Shown in pieces: positions 9,201-20,321 of a stretch of 64,000 bases of DNA. The translations under genes and the position numbers were made by a program. This DNA comes from Adiantum capillus-veneris (taxonomy: Eukaryota > Streptophyta > Polypodiopsida > Polypodiales > Pteridaceae), in the NCBI GenBank assembly GCA_014529385.2, contig CM043955.1, forward strand, positions 140,248,206 through 140,312,205, given 5' to 3'. The notes below the pieces were generated by a model. It did not search any database. It was not told the origin of the DNA and saw only the letters and a list, made by a program, of their open reading frames with translations. Numbering within the stretch: the stretch's first letter is position 1; the number at the start of each line of letters is the position of its first letter.

Positions 9201-12200
9201 TTCAGCCTTTACTAGCATTAGGAATTGATTTTTTCCTCTTATTCTAGGCATCGGATTGGTTCTAACCCCCTTTGTTTTTCTCTTTGCTCTATAGCGTTTC
9301 TGGCGTTGTTTAGTTTGGTTCGGAAAATCATAAAATCGGACATCCGTTATAGTTTCTTCGTTTCCGCTTGAATTGTCCGTTGACTCGTTGTCTGCTTCAT
9401 TTCCCCACTCTGGATGATCGGGAATGTCGTGAAACACCTCTTCTTCATCTTCCTTTTCCAGTGTATCGTTCTTTTCAGTTTCTTTTTCGAGTACAGTTCT
9501 CAACATGAAGTACGGAACCACGTCGTACCCGTCCTTGTCGCAAAATTTCGTTGTGGGACCATCCGGAATTGCACAAACATCTAGGGTTGCTAGAATGTGT
9601 GTCCATTCTAATGGTTCAAACGTGTCCTCTGGAAAGGGTTCTCTTACATAAGTTTCGTCTTCGATAGCCCTTTCTAAAACACATTCTTCTCGTTTCAGAC
9701 TTCCACATTTCGAAGCTCCACACATCCATAACTCCTTGGGTTTACCTAACCAAGCTGGAAATTCGGATCCCGCCAAAGTAGCTGAATCAAACTCCTCTAC
9801 CGGTGTTCGGTTCACATCTTTGTAGCTATGGTCTTTCAGGTTCACACGTGTAGTGGTTTCCATATTTCTCAAGTATATGTGATCGTAGCCCCAATCTTGG
9901 ACCATTTTCAACTGTCTCATGAATGGTCTTCCCAATATGATATCATAGTTATTCTCCTTGGCAAAATCGACAATAGCAAAAGTATGTTCGTATTCAATGC
10001 CGCAAGAAGTCACTACAACTTTCTCTAATAACCCCATAGGTTTCTCCATGTGTCCATCTGCTAATTGGAGTTTCAACCTAGTCTTCCTTATTGCTGGTTT
10101 CCCCCATTTTTTCCAGATTTCTTTTGTAGCAATGGCTACCCCTGCTCCGCTGTCTAGTATTGCCATCGTCTTCACTCCTTGGAATTCAACTGGTAAGGTT
10201 GTATTCCCCTCTTCACCTTCGCAATACTCTCCGACCTTGTTTAAGGGTACAGGCTTAGCGTTCTTTTGTGGTTTGCTCAGCTCCTCTATGCTCTCTTGCA
10301 ATCTCGATGTTGGATCTTTTATCCCGAATTTCTCCAAGCATTTTCCTACAGTGGTCCACATATGTGGTCTTAGCCTCAAAAGCTCAGCTAGAGTGATAGT
10401 GCATGTCACTGGTGTTGACAAAATCTCTATCAATCCTTGCGAGTCCATGACTTTTTCTGATGAGATTTTTCGTGAGGGAAGTGCTCTAATCTCGGATTTT
10501 GCTTCATACTCTCCTAAGTATGAAGGTAAGGTTTTCAGTGAATGAGGTTTGCTCTCCATTGTTCTAACAGAGCCCCCATCTCCCCAGTAAGATTGCAGAT
10601 CCAAGTCCACTTGAGATCCTGCCTCAAATTCCACTATGGGAGGATTCCTGATGTCCTTTTCCCAATTTGTCTGATTAGCTTGGCAACTTAGCTCGTTTGC
10701 AAAGTTTGCCTCTCTCACTTGTTTCCAAAATTCATTGTAATCCTCATCTTTTCCGTAAATCCTCTGTATGACTGGATGAAAACTCTCTATCTCCTGATCG
10801 GTTGTGTTCAATACTATGCGGTCATCCTTTTGTGTATTTTCAGGCTTTTGTGCACTGGGAGTCTTTTCAGCTACCCGTGAAACGATAGTCTCTTGCTGAA
10901 TTGGGTTTTCCTTCCCACAATTCATTGTTTCTTTTGGTGGTTCTAATAAGGCTTGTGCAGTCTCGATCATTCTCTGGCACATTTCAAGTCTCTGCTTTTC
11001 CAATTCCGCGTTTGGGTATGTCATCCACCTCTGTTCTTGTGTTTGGTTGTTCTTTAACCTAGCTTCGTAAGCTCTCATCAGTGCGTCCAATGGTTCGTGT
11101 ACTTTGTCGACTAGCACTGATCCCCCTGAGCTTAAGCTCGTTGTTTCTTTGATACTCTTTTGTTTCGTTCTTTCCGGGCTCATCTCTCGTTTCCCGTTTT
11201 GACTCTCAAGTTTTTCTAATCTAGCTTTAGTTTGCTTTAGTTCCTCAGCTAGAATAGCGTCTTCACGTTCTTTTCTCAACTTCATGCGTGCTTTTCTAGC
11301 TTTCCATGTGTTTTTCTGACTCCGCGGTCCTTGACTAACCACTTCAGTCGCTAACTTTTCATTCTCAGGTTCTCTAGTGGTTTTCTTAGCTTGAGCTCTA
11401 GTAACAACTTGCGTTGGTATCAGAGTTTCATTTTCAGACCCACTGCTGGTAGGAATCGTTTCTAACATATTCAATGTCGTCTTTTGCACTTTGTTTGGAT
11501 TCTTTGAACAATCCTCAATGAAGTGAGTAACCCCACACTCAGTGCAATAAGCGTTTATTCTAATGATTTCCGTATGTGGGCAAACATTCATCAGATGGTC
11601 ACCTCCACACTTGTAACAGGGTCCTAGTGTTGGTCTTGGTCCCATTTGATTCGTCCTTTGTGGATAGGATGGTCTCTGTCCTGCTAACCCTCCATGAGCT
11701 ATGAACATCAAGGTTCTTGCGTCCATATTGTATCTCTCTTCATCAGAAGCACTTGTAACTGTTGGTGTTCCAACATTCCCCATCATGCCCCATGGTTCTG
11801 GTTGTTTTGGTTCTTCTGGTGGGTAATACACTGTCGGAGACATGTGTGCACCCGATTCTTCGTAATAGGCTTGAACAGGCACTAAGGCTTGTTCTTCCTG
11901 ATTCTCTAAGGTTGGTGCATATCTAATGCCCACTGGTCTTGCTCCTGGTAAAGGTGGTTGTTGTCCCAATACCGGTTGTGGTCTTTCTATCCCCATAGGT
12001 CCCGGTACATTTCCCGTTGGGTATCGAGGTACTGGATGTATCTGAGGTGGTGCTAATTGAGCAGGAGGTGCATACTGGCGCTCCCTTACATACCCTTTGT
12101 TGTAATAACACTCCTCTGTTGGATGATTTGTCCATTTTTGTTCAATAGCACACCATTTCAGTGGTTTTGGCAATGGTTTTTGGTATGGTGCCATCCTTTT

Positions 12201-13997
12201 TAGAGCATCTTCTATCATTTGCTCTACATTTGGCATGGTTGTTGTTTGAACATTCTTTTTAGTGGTAGTCTCGCTCGCTACGGAGGAGGAGCTACTGGAT
12301 GCAAAATCTGTATCCGCTGACACCTCTCCATAAACCGTACAGTTATCCACTAAGTACAATGCCTCTCTCGTTACTTGCTCGAAACTTGTACAAGCTTTCA
12401 AGTGCAAGTCCTTCTTGAGAGTGTCGTTCCTCAGTCCCTCAATAAAGAGAACAGATAGTCTGTCATCTTGTGGTCGTTCACGTACTGGACATCTCTCAAT
12501 GTATTGTTTGAAGCGAAGTGAAGCTTCCTTCACCTTTTCGTGTTCTCTCTGTTTAAAAGCATATATTTGTGAGACCGTATTGTGCTTAATCCCTCGTTTT
12601 GAGAATTCCTCAGCAAACTCTCTTAGCAAATGGTCAATGTCATGGAATCCCCCTATGTTCATTGGTTGAAACCATGTCAATGCAGTACCTTCTAGAGTAA
12701 GACAAAATCCCTCGTATTGTGTATGGAAATCTGTTATCTGCTCAGCTCTTAAGACTTGCTTAAAGAGTGACACATGTGCATACGGATCTCCTGAACAACC
12801 ATACTTCTTTGGCATACACTTGGCTACTTGAGATGGTCTCATACGTCTATGATCTGCTACCAATCTCATTGCTCCTGTGTCTCGGCTAAAGCTTTCTCTA
12901 GCATCGTGGACTTCATGGGTTACCCTTGTCGGTTCTTCTGCCCTGAATCTACTACTGGGAGGTAAATGTGATGGTTCCGCTTCAAACCTTGGACCTGGAG
13001 TGGTATAGGTGGGGATTGGAACTGCACTACCTCGATTCGTCTCCATTGACTCTCTGGAATGTAATGATCCCATTGGTCTGAGCTTCGAGTCCCAAGGTTG
13101 ACTGAAAGAGTCAGCAACCTGAGTTCTTTGTCCTCCTGTTGTCCTAGAGTTTTGCACTCCAGTTGTTGGTGCTGGTCTATGTGAGCTAGAAGTAACATAA
13201 TACTGATGTAGTGGTCCCCCAAAGTATGTATATCCTTCTAATTCTTTCTTGCCCATTGTTGAGTATTGCCTGCCATACTTATCGTAAGCAGCAATTTTCA
13301 CTTCCGATCCCTCTGTGTAGGTAAAGACATAGAGTCTTTTTTTGTCTGTCAACTCTCCGGTGTAGGGTTCTTCACATCTATAATAGAGATCTTGCTCCCC
13401 ATTATTATATTTGTATAGCCCCACATAGATGTTATCAGTGTTGATCCTTGTAGTTTCATTCTCTCTTCTTAACCTCGCATTAGGGAAGTTCATTATTGGT
13501 GCTTTCTCCTCGAGTTCTTCATCTATTTTGTCTTTGGTGCCCATCAATCCCCACTTGTCCACAATGTTAGGGTTTAGGAATACCAAGTACATGGTACCCT
13601 CGTCATCTAGATATCTATCTCCGCTATAGCTCACAGGCACTAAATCCTTGAACTCACTAGGTCTATCTTCTATCTTTACACAATAGCGGTCCATTCCGTC
13701 TTTGTAGATCTTTGCACCTTGCTCATTGTCGTACTGATATTTTATGAACAATAGCTTCATTGTGGCGGAAGGGTTTGATGATCCTGCTGCCATATTTTCT
13801 CTGTTGTTCATGTTCGAGTGTTCGGTGAAAATCTCGTAAGACCTCTCCGAAGAAGTATCAGAAACACTTCCTTCAAAGATCGGCTCTAATGGTTGCACCC
13901 AACTTTGGTTTACACTTCCCTCGATTGATATGACACTTGCTGGTTCCCCTTGTTTTGGTTGATTATTCCGGAGATTCCTGCCCGATCTCAAATTCAT
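9033..13997 (-). CDS. gag: Gag with two zinc knuckles and first protease (PR1), A1
   Basis: About 1650 residues from ATG at 13997 (MNLRSGRNLR). The frame is open to about 14100 without another ATG, and the ELM-x-LRS context is conserved in A2. An N-terminal domain shared with A2 (about 13250-13760) is followed by a retrotransposon gag core (LTLEGTALTWFQPM, about 12690). Two zinc knuckles at about 11580-11618 and 11507-11548 both have C-x2-C-x3-H-x4-C spacing, one residue short of the canonical knuckle. A coiled-coil basic stretch lies near 11150-11300. PR1 has LDSGAG at about 10140-10157 and ILGRPF at about 9922-9942. An acidic then basic tail ends at 9033. It is unusually long for gag-PR and nearly undamaged. 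Confidence 0.92.
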   Translation of the reverse strand: MNLRSGRNLRNNQPKQGEPASVISIEGSVNQSWVQPLEPIFEGSVSDTSSERSYEIFTEHSNMNNRENMAAGSSNPSATMKLLFIKYQYDNEQGAKIYKDGMDRYCVKIEDRPSEFKDLVPVSYSGDRYLDDEGTMYLVFLNPNIVDKWGLMGTKDKIDEELEEKAPIMNFPNARLRRENETTRINTDNIYVGLYKYNNGEQDLYYRCEEPYTGELTDKKRLYVFTYTEGSEVKIAAYDKYGRQYSTMGKKELEGYTYFGGPLHQYYVTSSSHRPAPTTGVQNSRTTGGQRTQVADSFSQPWDSKLRPMGSLHSRESMETNRGSAVPIPTYTTPGPRFEAEPSHLPPSSRFRAEEPTRVTHEVHDARESFSRDTGAMRLVADHRRMRPSQVAKCMPKKYGCSGDPYAHVSLFKQVLRAEQITDFHTQYEGFCLTLEGTALTWFQPMNIGGFHDIDHLLREFAEEFSKRGIKHNTVSQIYAFKQREHEKVKEASLRFKQYIERCPVRERPQDDRLSVLFIEGLRNDTLKKDLHLKACTSFEQVTREALYLVDNCTVYGEVSADTDFASSSSSSVASETTTKKNVQTTTMPNVEQMIEDALKRMAPYQKPLPKPLKWCAIEQKWTNHPTEECYYNKGYVRERQYAPPAQLAPPQIHPVPRYPTGNVPGPMGIERPQPVLGQQPPLPGARPVGIRYAPTLENQEEQALVPVQAYYEESGAHMSPTVYYPPEEPKQPEPWGMMGNVGTPTVTSASDEERYNMDARTLMFIAHGGLAGQRPSYPQRTNQMGPRPTLGPCYKCGGDHLMNVCPHTEIIRINAYCTECGVTHFIEDCSKNPNKVQKTTLNMLETIPTSSGSENETLIPTQVVTRAQAKKTTREPENEKLATEVVSQGPRSQKNTWKARKARMKLRKEREDAILAEELKQTKARLEKLESQNGKREMSPERTKQKSIKETTSLSSGGSVLVDKVHEPLDALMRAYEARLKNNQTQEQRWMTYPNAELEKQRLEMCQRMIETAQALLEPPKETMNCGKENPIQQETIVSRVAEKTPSAQKPENTQKDDRIVLNTTDQEIESFHPVIQRIYGKDEDYNEFWKQVREANFANELSCQANQTNWEKDIRNPPIVEFEAGSQVDLDLQSYWGDGGSVRTMESKPHSLKTLPSYLGEYEAKSEIRALPSRKISSEKVMDSQGLIEILSTPVTCTITLAELLRLRPHMWTTVGKCLEKFGIKDPTSRLQESIEELSKPQKNAKPVPLNKVGEYCEGEEGNTTLPVEFQGVKTMAILDSGAGVAIATKEIWKKWGKPAIRKTRLKLQLADGHMEKPMGLLEKVVVTSCGIEYEHTFAIVDFAKENNYDIILGRPFMRQLKMVQDWGYDHIYLRNMETTTRVNLKDHSYKDVNRTPVEEFDSATLAGSEFPAWLGKPKELWMCGASKCGSLKREECVLERAIEDETYVREPFPEDTFEPLEWTHILATLDVCAIPDGPTTKFCDKDGYDVVPYFMLRTVLEKETEKNDTLEKEDEEEVFHDIPDHPEWGNEADNESTDNSSGNEETITDVRFYDFPNQTKQRQKRYRAKRKTKGVRTNPMPRIRGKNQFLMLVKAEDCVKDKISGRMRGSDQKSLRKDKRGSRNQVQKNGTKTETEKSKRTSATENTRSPS

Positions 13998-14075
13998 CAA
14001 TTCCCCTAAAGGACTGTAACTTTTCCGTCTCGGCAATTTGTTTTCCCCAAGTTTTTGTGGTGAGAATTGATCCAA

Positions 14076-15380
14076 GCTGATTGATACTTGGTCAATTGTT
14101 TAATCTTGTCAGTTGGACATCTTCTGTTTCATCAAGTGAGAATTTTGTTACTGTTATGCTGAAAAAGACATTATACGCGTATGATGTCTTTTTTCACAGA
14201 ATTTGACTATTTTGGTTATGCTCACTCTCAGTGGCCCCTTTATGCTCTGTTCACTCACAAAATTCAGTTTGAACTCTGTTTGAGCAAGTTATGGCTAGTT
14301 CAGGCTTTTCTTGGCAATTTTATGCTTTTGACTTGTTTTTGGGTCAATTGTTATCCAAATGGGATGAAACTTGAAATATAACCTCTAGACAGCTATTACA
14401 ATGGATCTGTGTTAGCAATGTATCAAAATATGTCCAAAATTAGGTCAAAGACATCATACGCGTATGATGTCTTTTTCATCAATTTGGGTCCAAACTTGAT
14501 ATTTATGCTTCCTACAGTGCCTGTAACAATCTTGTCAGGTCAGATATCAAAAATAAGCAGTGGATGTGCCAAAAGACATTATACACGTATGATGTCTTTT
14601 GTCCCAGATTTTGACTATTTTTGGTTTTAAGCCTTCTCCAATGTTTATAATTGAGTTTCAAGTGTTTTTGTCAGGTTTGAATGTAAAAACAAGATTTGAA
14701 TCCAAAATTTCCTATTCTTTGCGTTTCTTGGACTCCGACTTGTCTTTTTGGGTTTCTTTGAGTGTTAATGCTCTTGTTTTAAGTTGATCTTAGGGTAAAA
14801 CCCCCTTCTAAACACTCTGGCAATGTCAAATTTTCAATTTTAGTCTCTGTTTAGGTCCTAAGACATCATACGCATATGATGTCTAAAGTGGCAGATTTCC
14901 AGTTTTTCAGCACAGAACTCTTTCAATAGCAACAATCAGTTACACAGAAAATTTTTCTGAACTTTGTTTATTGCATATTTCACTACCAAAGCGACTTTTT
15001 CAGTGATCTAACATGCAATCAAACACATCAAGCAAATAGAACACCAATTGATAGCTCTGGATCAGGATCAAATCAGGCCCTACCTAAGCTACTTCTAATC
15101 ATAAAATGGATTTTTTGCAATTGAAAATATAAAGAGATTTACTACCACACAAGGAGTAGCAAATGCTTTTTATGTCAACAACCACTTAAACACCATCAAA
15201 AACAATCTAATCTAAGCTAAACTAAAAATACTGTCAACACGGAAGACCCAGGAATACCCCACTTCCTAGTATCTCTCGAGACCTTCGGAGTCCACCACTC
15301 CTAGATCTTTTCTAACTAAAGTATACAAAGTAGTTTATACGACTCACCTCGTAAGATTAGTCTAAGGTCACCTACTTAGG
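14076..15380 (-). other. 5' leader of A1
   Basis: About 1.3 kb between the primer-binding site and gag, with no conserved coding frame. It contains the 5' palindrome array (14166-14884). The region next to the primer site (15340-15380) is conserved with A2 (63580-63630), including a GATTAGTCTAAGGTCACCTA block. A packaging or dimerisation signal would be expected in such a leader. Confidence 0.75.
14166..14884. repeat. Palindrome array in 5' leader of A1 (4 copies)
   Basis: Copies of the 24-bp palindrome start at 14166, 14449, 14574 and 14861, in steps of 283, 125 and 287 bp. The one at 14449 is identical to the perfect form of the 3' array. The others carry one or two changes, partly CpG-type at the core (ACGCGT to ACACGT or ACGCAT). 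The copy nearest gag ends about 170 bp upstream of the ATG at 13997. Confidence 0.9.
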
Positions 15381-15387
15381 GCTCTCG

Positions 15388-15405
15388 TCCCCGGCAACGG
15401 CACCA
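15388..15405 (-). other. Primer-binding site of A1, tRNA-Asp type
   Basis: Plus-strand tccccggcaacggcacca is the mirror of a site complementary to the 3' end of plant tRNA-Asp, with one apparent mismatch (A2 has ...ggcgcca). It lies two bases from the LTR edge, as expected for a minus-strand element. Confidence 0.85.
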
Positions 15406-15407
15406 AA

Positions 15408-16339
15408 TGTTAAGGCGGTTACGCCGCTAGCGGAAGCTAAATAGCGAGAACTCAACCAACAACAGAATTTGTCAGACGAGGACGGAGCTTGACCCGCAGG
15501 CGCATGGAAACAACTAGGTGGGTGTCAAATCACCTACTCGACCTTCTAATGACAATCACTACTAAGGAAATCAAATCTAAGTTCTAAACACGCAAGTGAC
15601 TGAAATCCGTACTACGAACGAATGCTATACGAAACACGATCTAGAATCATTGAATCGATCTCAAACTCAAGGGGAAGTCTATACACTAGGTAAGAACAAC
15701 ACCCTAAAGACTTGAACTGCAAAATCAACCTATAACCACTCCGTGCGGCAAACGCGTATGAAGACAGGCCGAAAAATACAGGTGACCGAAACTTGACCCC
15801 GATGGTACTAATGTGTAGCTCTACTCGTTGTGGTTCTATAGATATGCTGCACGCTCTATTCCGACACACGAGTTGGAAGAAAACTCACACCGAAGCTCGT
15901 AGGAACTTACCACACATAGAAGCCGATAGCGCGCACTCTTGGTATCTGTGCGTAGCTCTCACCGTTGCTAACACAATGGTGGTGTCGCTTCTCCAATGGC
16001 GACTCCGTAGCCCGCGTAGCAAGAAGATAAGACACTCTCTCTCTCTCTCTCAGACACAGTCACGGTGCTCAAAAACTCACTTTGATTAATAATTGAATCC
16101 CCCTTAGGTTACAAAACTTTGGCTTATATACCTCAGCCTTGGAGGTGAGAACATCTCTAATTATTTACATCAACAGGTGAAATTACTTCGGGATTACAAG
16201 CTGGAAACTCAATTGAGTCCCGTTACTTAATGAATGGCTCAAATCAAAATTAATGTCGGAAAGACATTTATTACAATCAATGGTTACAAAATGATGGGTG
16301 TGAGCAAAAATGTGGGTGTGATCCTCTGCTGGCTCAACA
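15408..16339 (-). repeat. 5' LTR of A1
   Basis: The inner edge (TGTTAAGG) follows the primer-binding site directly. The outer edge is placed at ...GCTCAACA, which gives the inverted TGTT/AACA ends and a length of about 932 bp. It shares blocks with the A2 LTR (for example a ggcgcatggaaacaa block near 15500), so the two elements are one family. The right edge is inferred because the partner LTR is outside the window. It contains a TATA-like promoter and a short TC microsatellite (16037-16052). Confidence 0.8.
16121..16132 (-). promoter_or_regulatory. TATA-like box in 5' LTR of A1
   Basis: Minus-strand GGTATATAAGCC lies about 210 bp from the inferred LTR start, a normal place for the U3 TATA box. 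Transcription would start near 16095 and read leftward through the element. Confidence 0.6.
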
Positions 16340-16735
16340 ATCGCTAAGTCCAGTAGAGAGCAGGAGGTCGTCCTATAAAGAAACAAAACCCCCCTTATTT
16401 CTTCAAATAATTGGACCCATACTAGTGTAATTTTAAAGATTTTGGCTTGTAGACCTGGAATTTTTTATGCATTTTCCCTTTTCCCCAATTCCTTTTCCTC
16501 GTAATGGTAAAGATATTATGGTATCCAATAATGTAGTTTATGTGCATTTTGAATGGAGAATTTATGCTTCTTTTTTACAGCGGATCACAACCGGTATTTC
16601 TTTTTTCAATGACCTTTTTTGGGAATAATACGAGTGCTACCACATGCACATAGAATCGAACAGTACCTAATCTCGATGGCATACCCACAAAGTCAAGTTT
16701 AAATGCACCATCTCCTCATCGGATCTGGTCCATAA
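16340..16735. repeat. Dispersed direct repeat, copy 1
   Basis: About 390 bp closely matching 19620-20010 in the same orientation, from an AGTCCA block to a CATCTCCTCATC block. It begins right at the outer edge of the A1 LTR, so A1 may have inserted at the border of this copy. It could be one of a pair of terminal repeats of an unclassified 3.7-kb element, or a segmental duplication. No coding is seen. Confidence 0.75.
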
Positions 16736-18333
16736 TTGAATGAATTCAAGTACATATTAATGGTTTTTTTTTTTAATCTATCTGCTGACCATATAAGGGG
16801 ATAAGTAGGATAATATACAGATTGCTTTTGAAATTACTTTATAAAAAAAAATGATATTGGTTTTTTTATTGTCTGAATGAGGTTAAAAACCATGTTTGGT
16901 GGGATTACCACATGATCTTTACGACGTGTAAAGGCTAATCTCTTTTGCATTGGCTAACAAACAACTAAGAAACATCGAGTTGATTTGCTTGAGCATAGAA
17001 TGTAGACCTATGCATGTTGATCCCGTGGGTCATATATAGCAGAATTTGATACATTCTGTATGACTTCAACTGTCTTAGACAAATTATTCAATAACACAGG
17101 CAGTTTGTTGCGAACATTTGGAGCTAATTAACTAACGGGGGAATAAGTATGCCTAAAAAGGTAGCATACATTATATGGGTGTATACCGGTATTTGATGAC
17201 ATCGAATGAGAGAAATTCTAGCTATGACATAACCAGAATATGAAAACAAGGTGATGATATATTTTTGTTGTACTGATTGGGATTACATAAAAGGTTGTTT
17301 CTTAACATTAAAATTCAGAATAACAACCAGTATGAGAGAAGTTCTTATCTCTATTAAACATCGAATGACACTATCAACGGTAAATAACAAATATGCTTGT
17401 ACTGTTGGAAGGAACGAAATACTAGCCAAAGCTTGACAAGCAAAAGGACACGGGAACATCAGTGATTGATACATTTAAAAGGATACTGCACCAACAGTTT
17501 GGCTTCCTTTATAATTAAAAAAAAGGAGCAAAATAATTATTTGAATACATACTGTCATATTACTTTAGAAAGTGGGTTTTTGAAGAGTGTATCATTACCT
17601 TATATGTCAACATGGTTATGGTTGGTTTTACTTAATACTATTATACATGCATTGCCATTTTCTCATGAATAGAGATACCACTTACAAATACATAGCTAGG
17701 ATGTTAGTATGCATAGACCCATCTAAATTAGCCACTATCAATAAGAAATTAACATTAGAACGTGCCAGGCTGGACTCTAATTCCTTCGTAACATGGCAAA
17801 ATCCAAACAAGTTACCCACATCTAGGATGAGATGATATTTGTCTAGAAAAGCCAAAAAAGTTGTACATTATCCTCAATAAACATCAACGTAATTACACTT
17901 TAGTGTGCAAGGGGGTTTTTTCTGGGATGGACAACGATTACAAGTGGCTGTTGTAGACCTGTACTTGTATTCCCACAATGCTAGTATGTGTTCTTATACA
18001 TCTTTCTTGTTTGGATGGTGGTAGGTACAACCTTTAGCCTTGTTCCAGTGAAGATATTTCGCCACACATATGTACTTATGTTTATTTGAATAAAGAAAAT
18101 TGTTGTAGTCTCTTATTTTTCAAAAGTGGTAGGTATTGGCTTACTTTGGGGGTTTAAGACAAGCGGCTTGGTCTATGTTTTTTGGGCAGCTGCTGCCGGT
18201 ATATTTCTCTGATGAGGTGTCTCTGAGGTTTGTTATTGAGCTTTCCTTTCTTGCTCAAATACGGTCTATGCCTGTTAATCATTGTGTGACAGATCTTTGG
18301 CAAAGCTGCTCATGGGGTTGAATACGATTGTGA
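16736..18333. other. Non-coding flank, nothing recognised
   Basis: AT-rich sequence with only short frames and no protein signature. No inverted repeats, LTR ends or RNA genes were recognised by eye. Confidence 0.5.
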
Positions 18334-18612
18334 ATGATTGGTTGTGAATATGGTCAAGAATGGTTGTGGCCTAATATGGCTATGAATATGGTTGTGAAGG
18401 GTTGTGAAATGTGGCCGAGTATGGTTGTGCATGGTACCTTATGGCTGCTCATGTGGCCGAATATGGTTGCTACATCTGAAAATGGCTGCTCATGTGGCCG
18501 ATTGGTTGTGAATATGGTTAAGAATGGTTGTGGCCGAATATGGTGGTGAAAATTGCCGAGTATGGTTGTGCATGGTACCTTATGGCTGCTCATGTGGCTG
18601 AATATGGTTGCT
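18334..18612. repeat. Minisatellite of TGGTTGTG/GAATATGG-type units
   Basis: A degenerate array of short units such as GAATATGGTT and GGTTGTG. It has a higher-order duplication: a block of about 55 bp containing CATGGTACCTTATGGCTGCT appears at about 18416-18471 and again at about 18558-18612. Confidence 0.75.
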
Positions 18613-19619
18613 TATTGCATCAATTTTATGTTATTTAGTGGGCATTGTCGGCATACTCCCTTGGCTTCTGGAACAACCAGGGGATTCTGGAATGTCCTAC
18701 CTCTACGTGTTTATGATTAAGGGGAATTGAGAATTCATACTTACTATCTTTTATGTGGTTTTTTTTACTCCATCTAGGTAGGTGTAGTACACACTTACTA
18801 ACATCTCTTTGTGTTACAGGCGACTCCAAAGGATAGACTGACTGCACGTCTGAGCACTATTATTGACCGAAAAAAATAGCGGCAATTAATGCCAAACTCT
18901 CTAAATTTAGGAAACATGTATAAGTGGCCCACTTCGGGGCTAAAAAGCCTCATAAAACGTGTCCCGCCTCTATCTCATGAGAGGTTGCAAAGCGAAAGGA
19001 GCTCCACTTGGCTTTCCTGCAACCCCTTGCAAATGAAACCATCTCTGAATATATGTTATGGTTAGATTTACCTTTCTTACTATTTGTCTTTGAAAGCAAT
19101 CTAGTTGGGTGACATCTATAACATGTGGGATACCCATGCATCACCTACATACGGTGCCAATGCTAACTATATGTTGTGTTGTTTCCATGGGTGCAGGTGA
19201 GGGTTACCTTCTCAACTATGGTTTTCAAAGTTCCTTGGCTTGAAGATGACGGACTATCATATCTTCTGGCCCTTGCTTTCAGCACTTGTGTATAAAGATT
19301 GTTTTGTACTATGAATGGGAATTATACAACCTTTTCATTGACATAGTTTCTAGTGTCTTTTGTAATTCGAAAGGATTCTTTGGTGTATATGTTATATTGT
19401 TATTGGAACACACACACTATTCTTACTTTGCTTGACCCATCACTTATACAAACCCTGATCAATAGACAGCCATACAACACAAAAATAAATTTTGTTCTTT
19501 TTATAGAGGTAATCACCACTAACAAGTGATTGACTGGTACATATTGTAGAAAAACCAAACCTCAGCAACAAGTACAAAATCCATCAATAGTATTACATCT
19601 TTGTGGAGTAAGTGATAGA
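18613..19619. other. Non-coding flank; possible exon relics only
   Basis: Short segments preceded by pyrimidine-AG (near 18820 and 19197) could be spliced exon relics. For example, a short frame with a VPWLEDDGLSYLLALAFS-like peptide ends at about 19291. There is no identifiable protein, so no gene is called. Confidence 0.3.
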
Positions 19620-20015
19620 ATTTCTCAGTCCAATGGAGAGCATGAGGTTATGCTATAAAGAAACAAAACCCCCCTTCTTTCTTCAAATAATTGGACCCAT
19701 ACTGGTGTAATTTCGAAAATTTTGGCTTGTAGACCTGGAATTTTTAATGCATTTTCCCTTTTCCCCAATTCCTTTTCCTCGTAATGGTAAAGTTATTATG
19801 GTATCCAATAATGTAGTTTATGTGCATTTTGAATGGAGAATATATGGTTTTTTTGGATAGTGGATCACAACCAGTATTTCTTTTCTCAATAACCTTTTTT
19901 GGGAATGGTACAAGTGCTACCACATGCACATGGAATCGAATTGTACCTAATCTCGATGGCATACCCACAAAGGTAGGTTTAAATGCATCATCTCCTCATC
20001 AGATATATATTTACC
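19620..20015. repeat. Dispersed direct repeat, copy 2
   Basis: Partner of 16340-16735, same orientation, with internal differences at roughly every tenth base or fewer. After about 20005 the two copies diverge completely. Confidence 0.75.
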
Positions 20016-20027
20016 CTGCTATCATAC

Positions 20028-20276
20028 ATGGTCTTTTGGGAATGTCCAAAGAAAGTGTCACAAATGGCAGAACACATGAACAATTACTAGCTGAAAATAA
20101 ATAAAATTTGACACAGATAAGAAGGGAGAAGATTGACATGGTATTGGGGATGTAGGGTCCTTGAGAAGTAGACCCTTTAGGAGTTGTATCTTTGCAAAGA
20201 AATACTAAGTAAAAACGAAAGGGTTGCCAATCTTTGGGGCTAGTGCATCTACAGATAGAACTTTGTCGTATTGTGT

Positions 20277-20321
<45 letters not shown>

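Larger units (their letters stand above)
1..16339 (-). mobile_element. Giant Ty3/gypsy LTR retrotransposon A1 (3' end outside window)
   Basis: Order on the minus strand: 5' LTR (15408-16339), primer-binding site (15388-15405), leader with palindromes, gag-PR1, RT-RNase H-integrase, second protease, non-coding spacer with palindromes, ORF3, then the window edge. The 3' LTR is not seen, so the full size exceeds 16.3 kb. RT-RNase H-integrase order shows Ty3/gypsy. There is no second (archaeal-type) RNase H and no clear chromodomain. The tRNA-Asp-like primer site suits the Athila side of the non-chromovirus group, but the RT motifs do not look like classical Athila to me, so lineage placement is open. 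Coding regions are nearly intact, with a few frame breaks, so this copy is younger than A2. Confidence 0.93.

Noticed and set aside
14075-14075. Gag start at 14075
   Set aside because: The codon there is TTG; the first ATG in frame is 13997, whose context is conserved in A2.
18136-18321. Small ORF as a host gene
   Set aside because: 61 codons, no recognisable domain, no splice support, in repetitive non-coding DNA.
16340-20015. The 390-bp repeats as LTRs of a 3.7-kb retrotransposon
   Set aside because: No TG/CA edges, primer-binding site or polypurine tract were found; kept only as a direct repeat.
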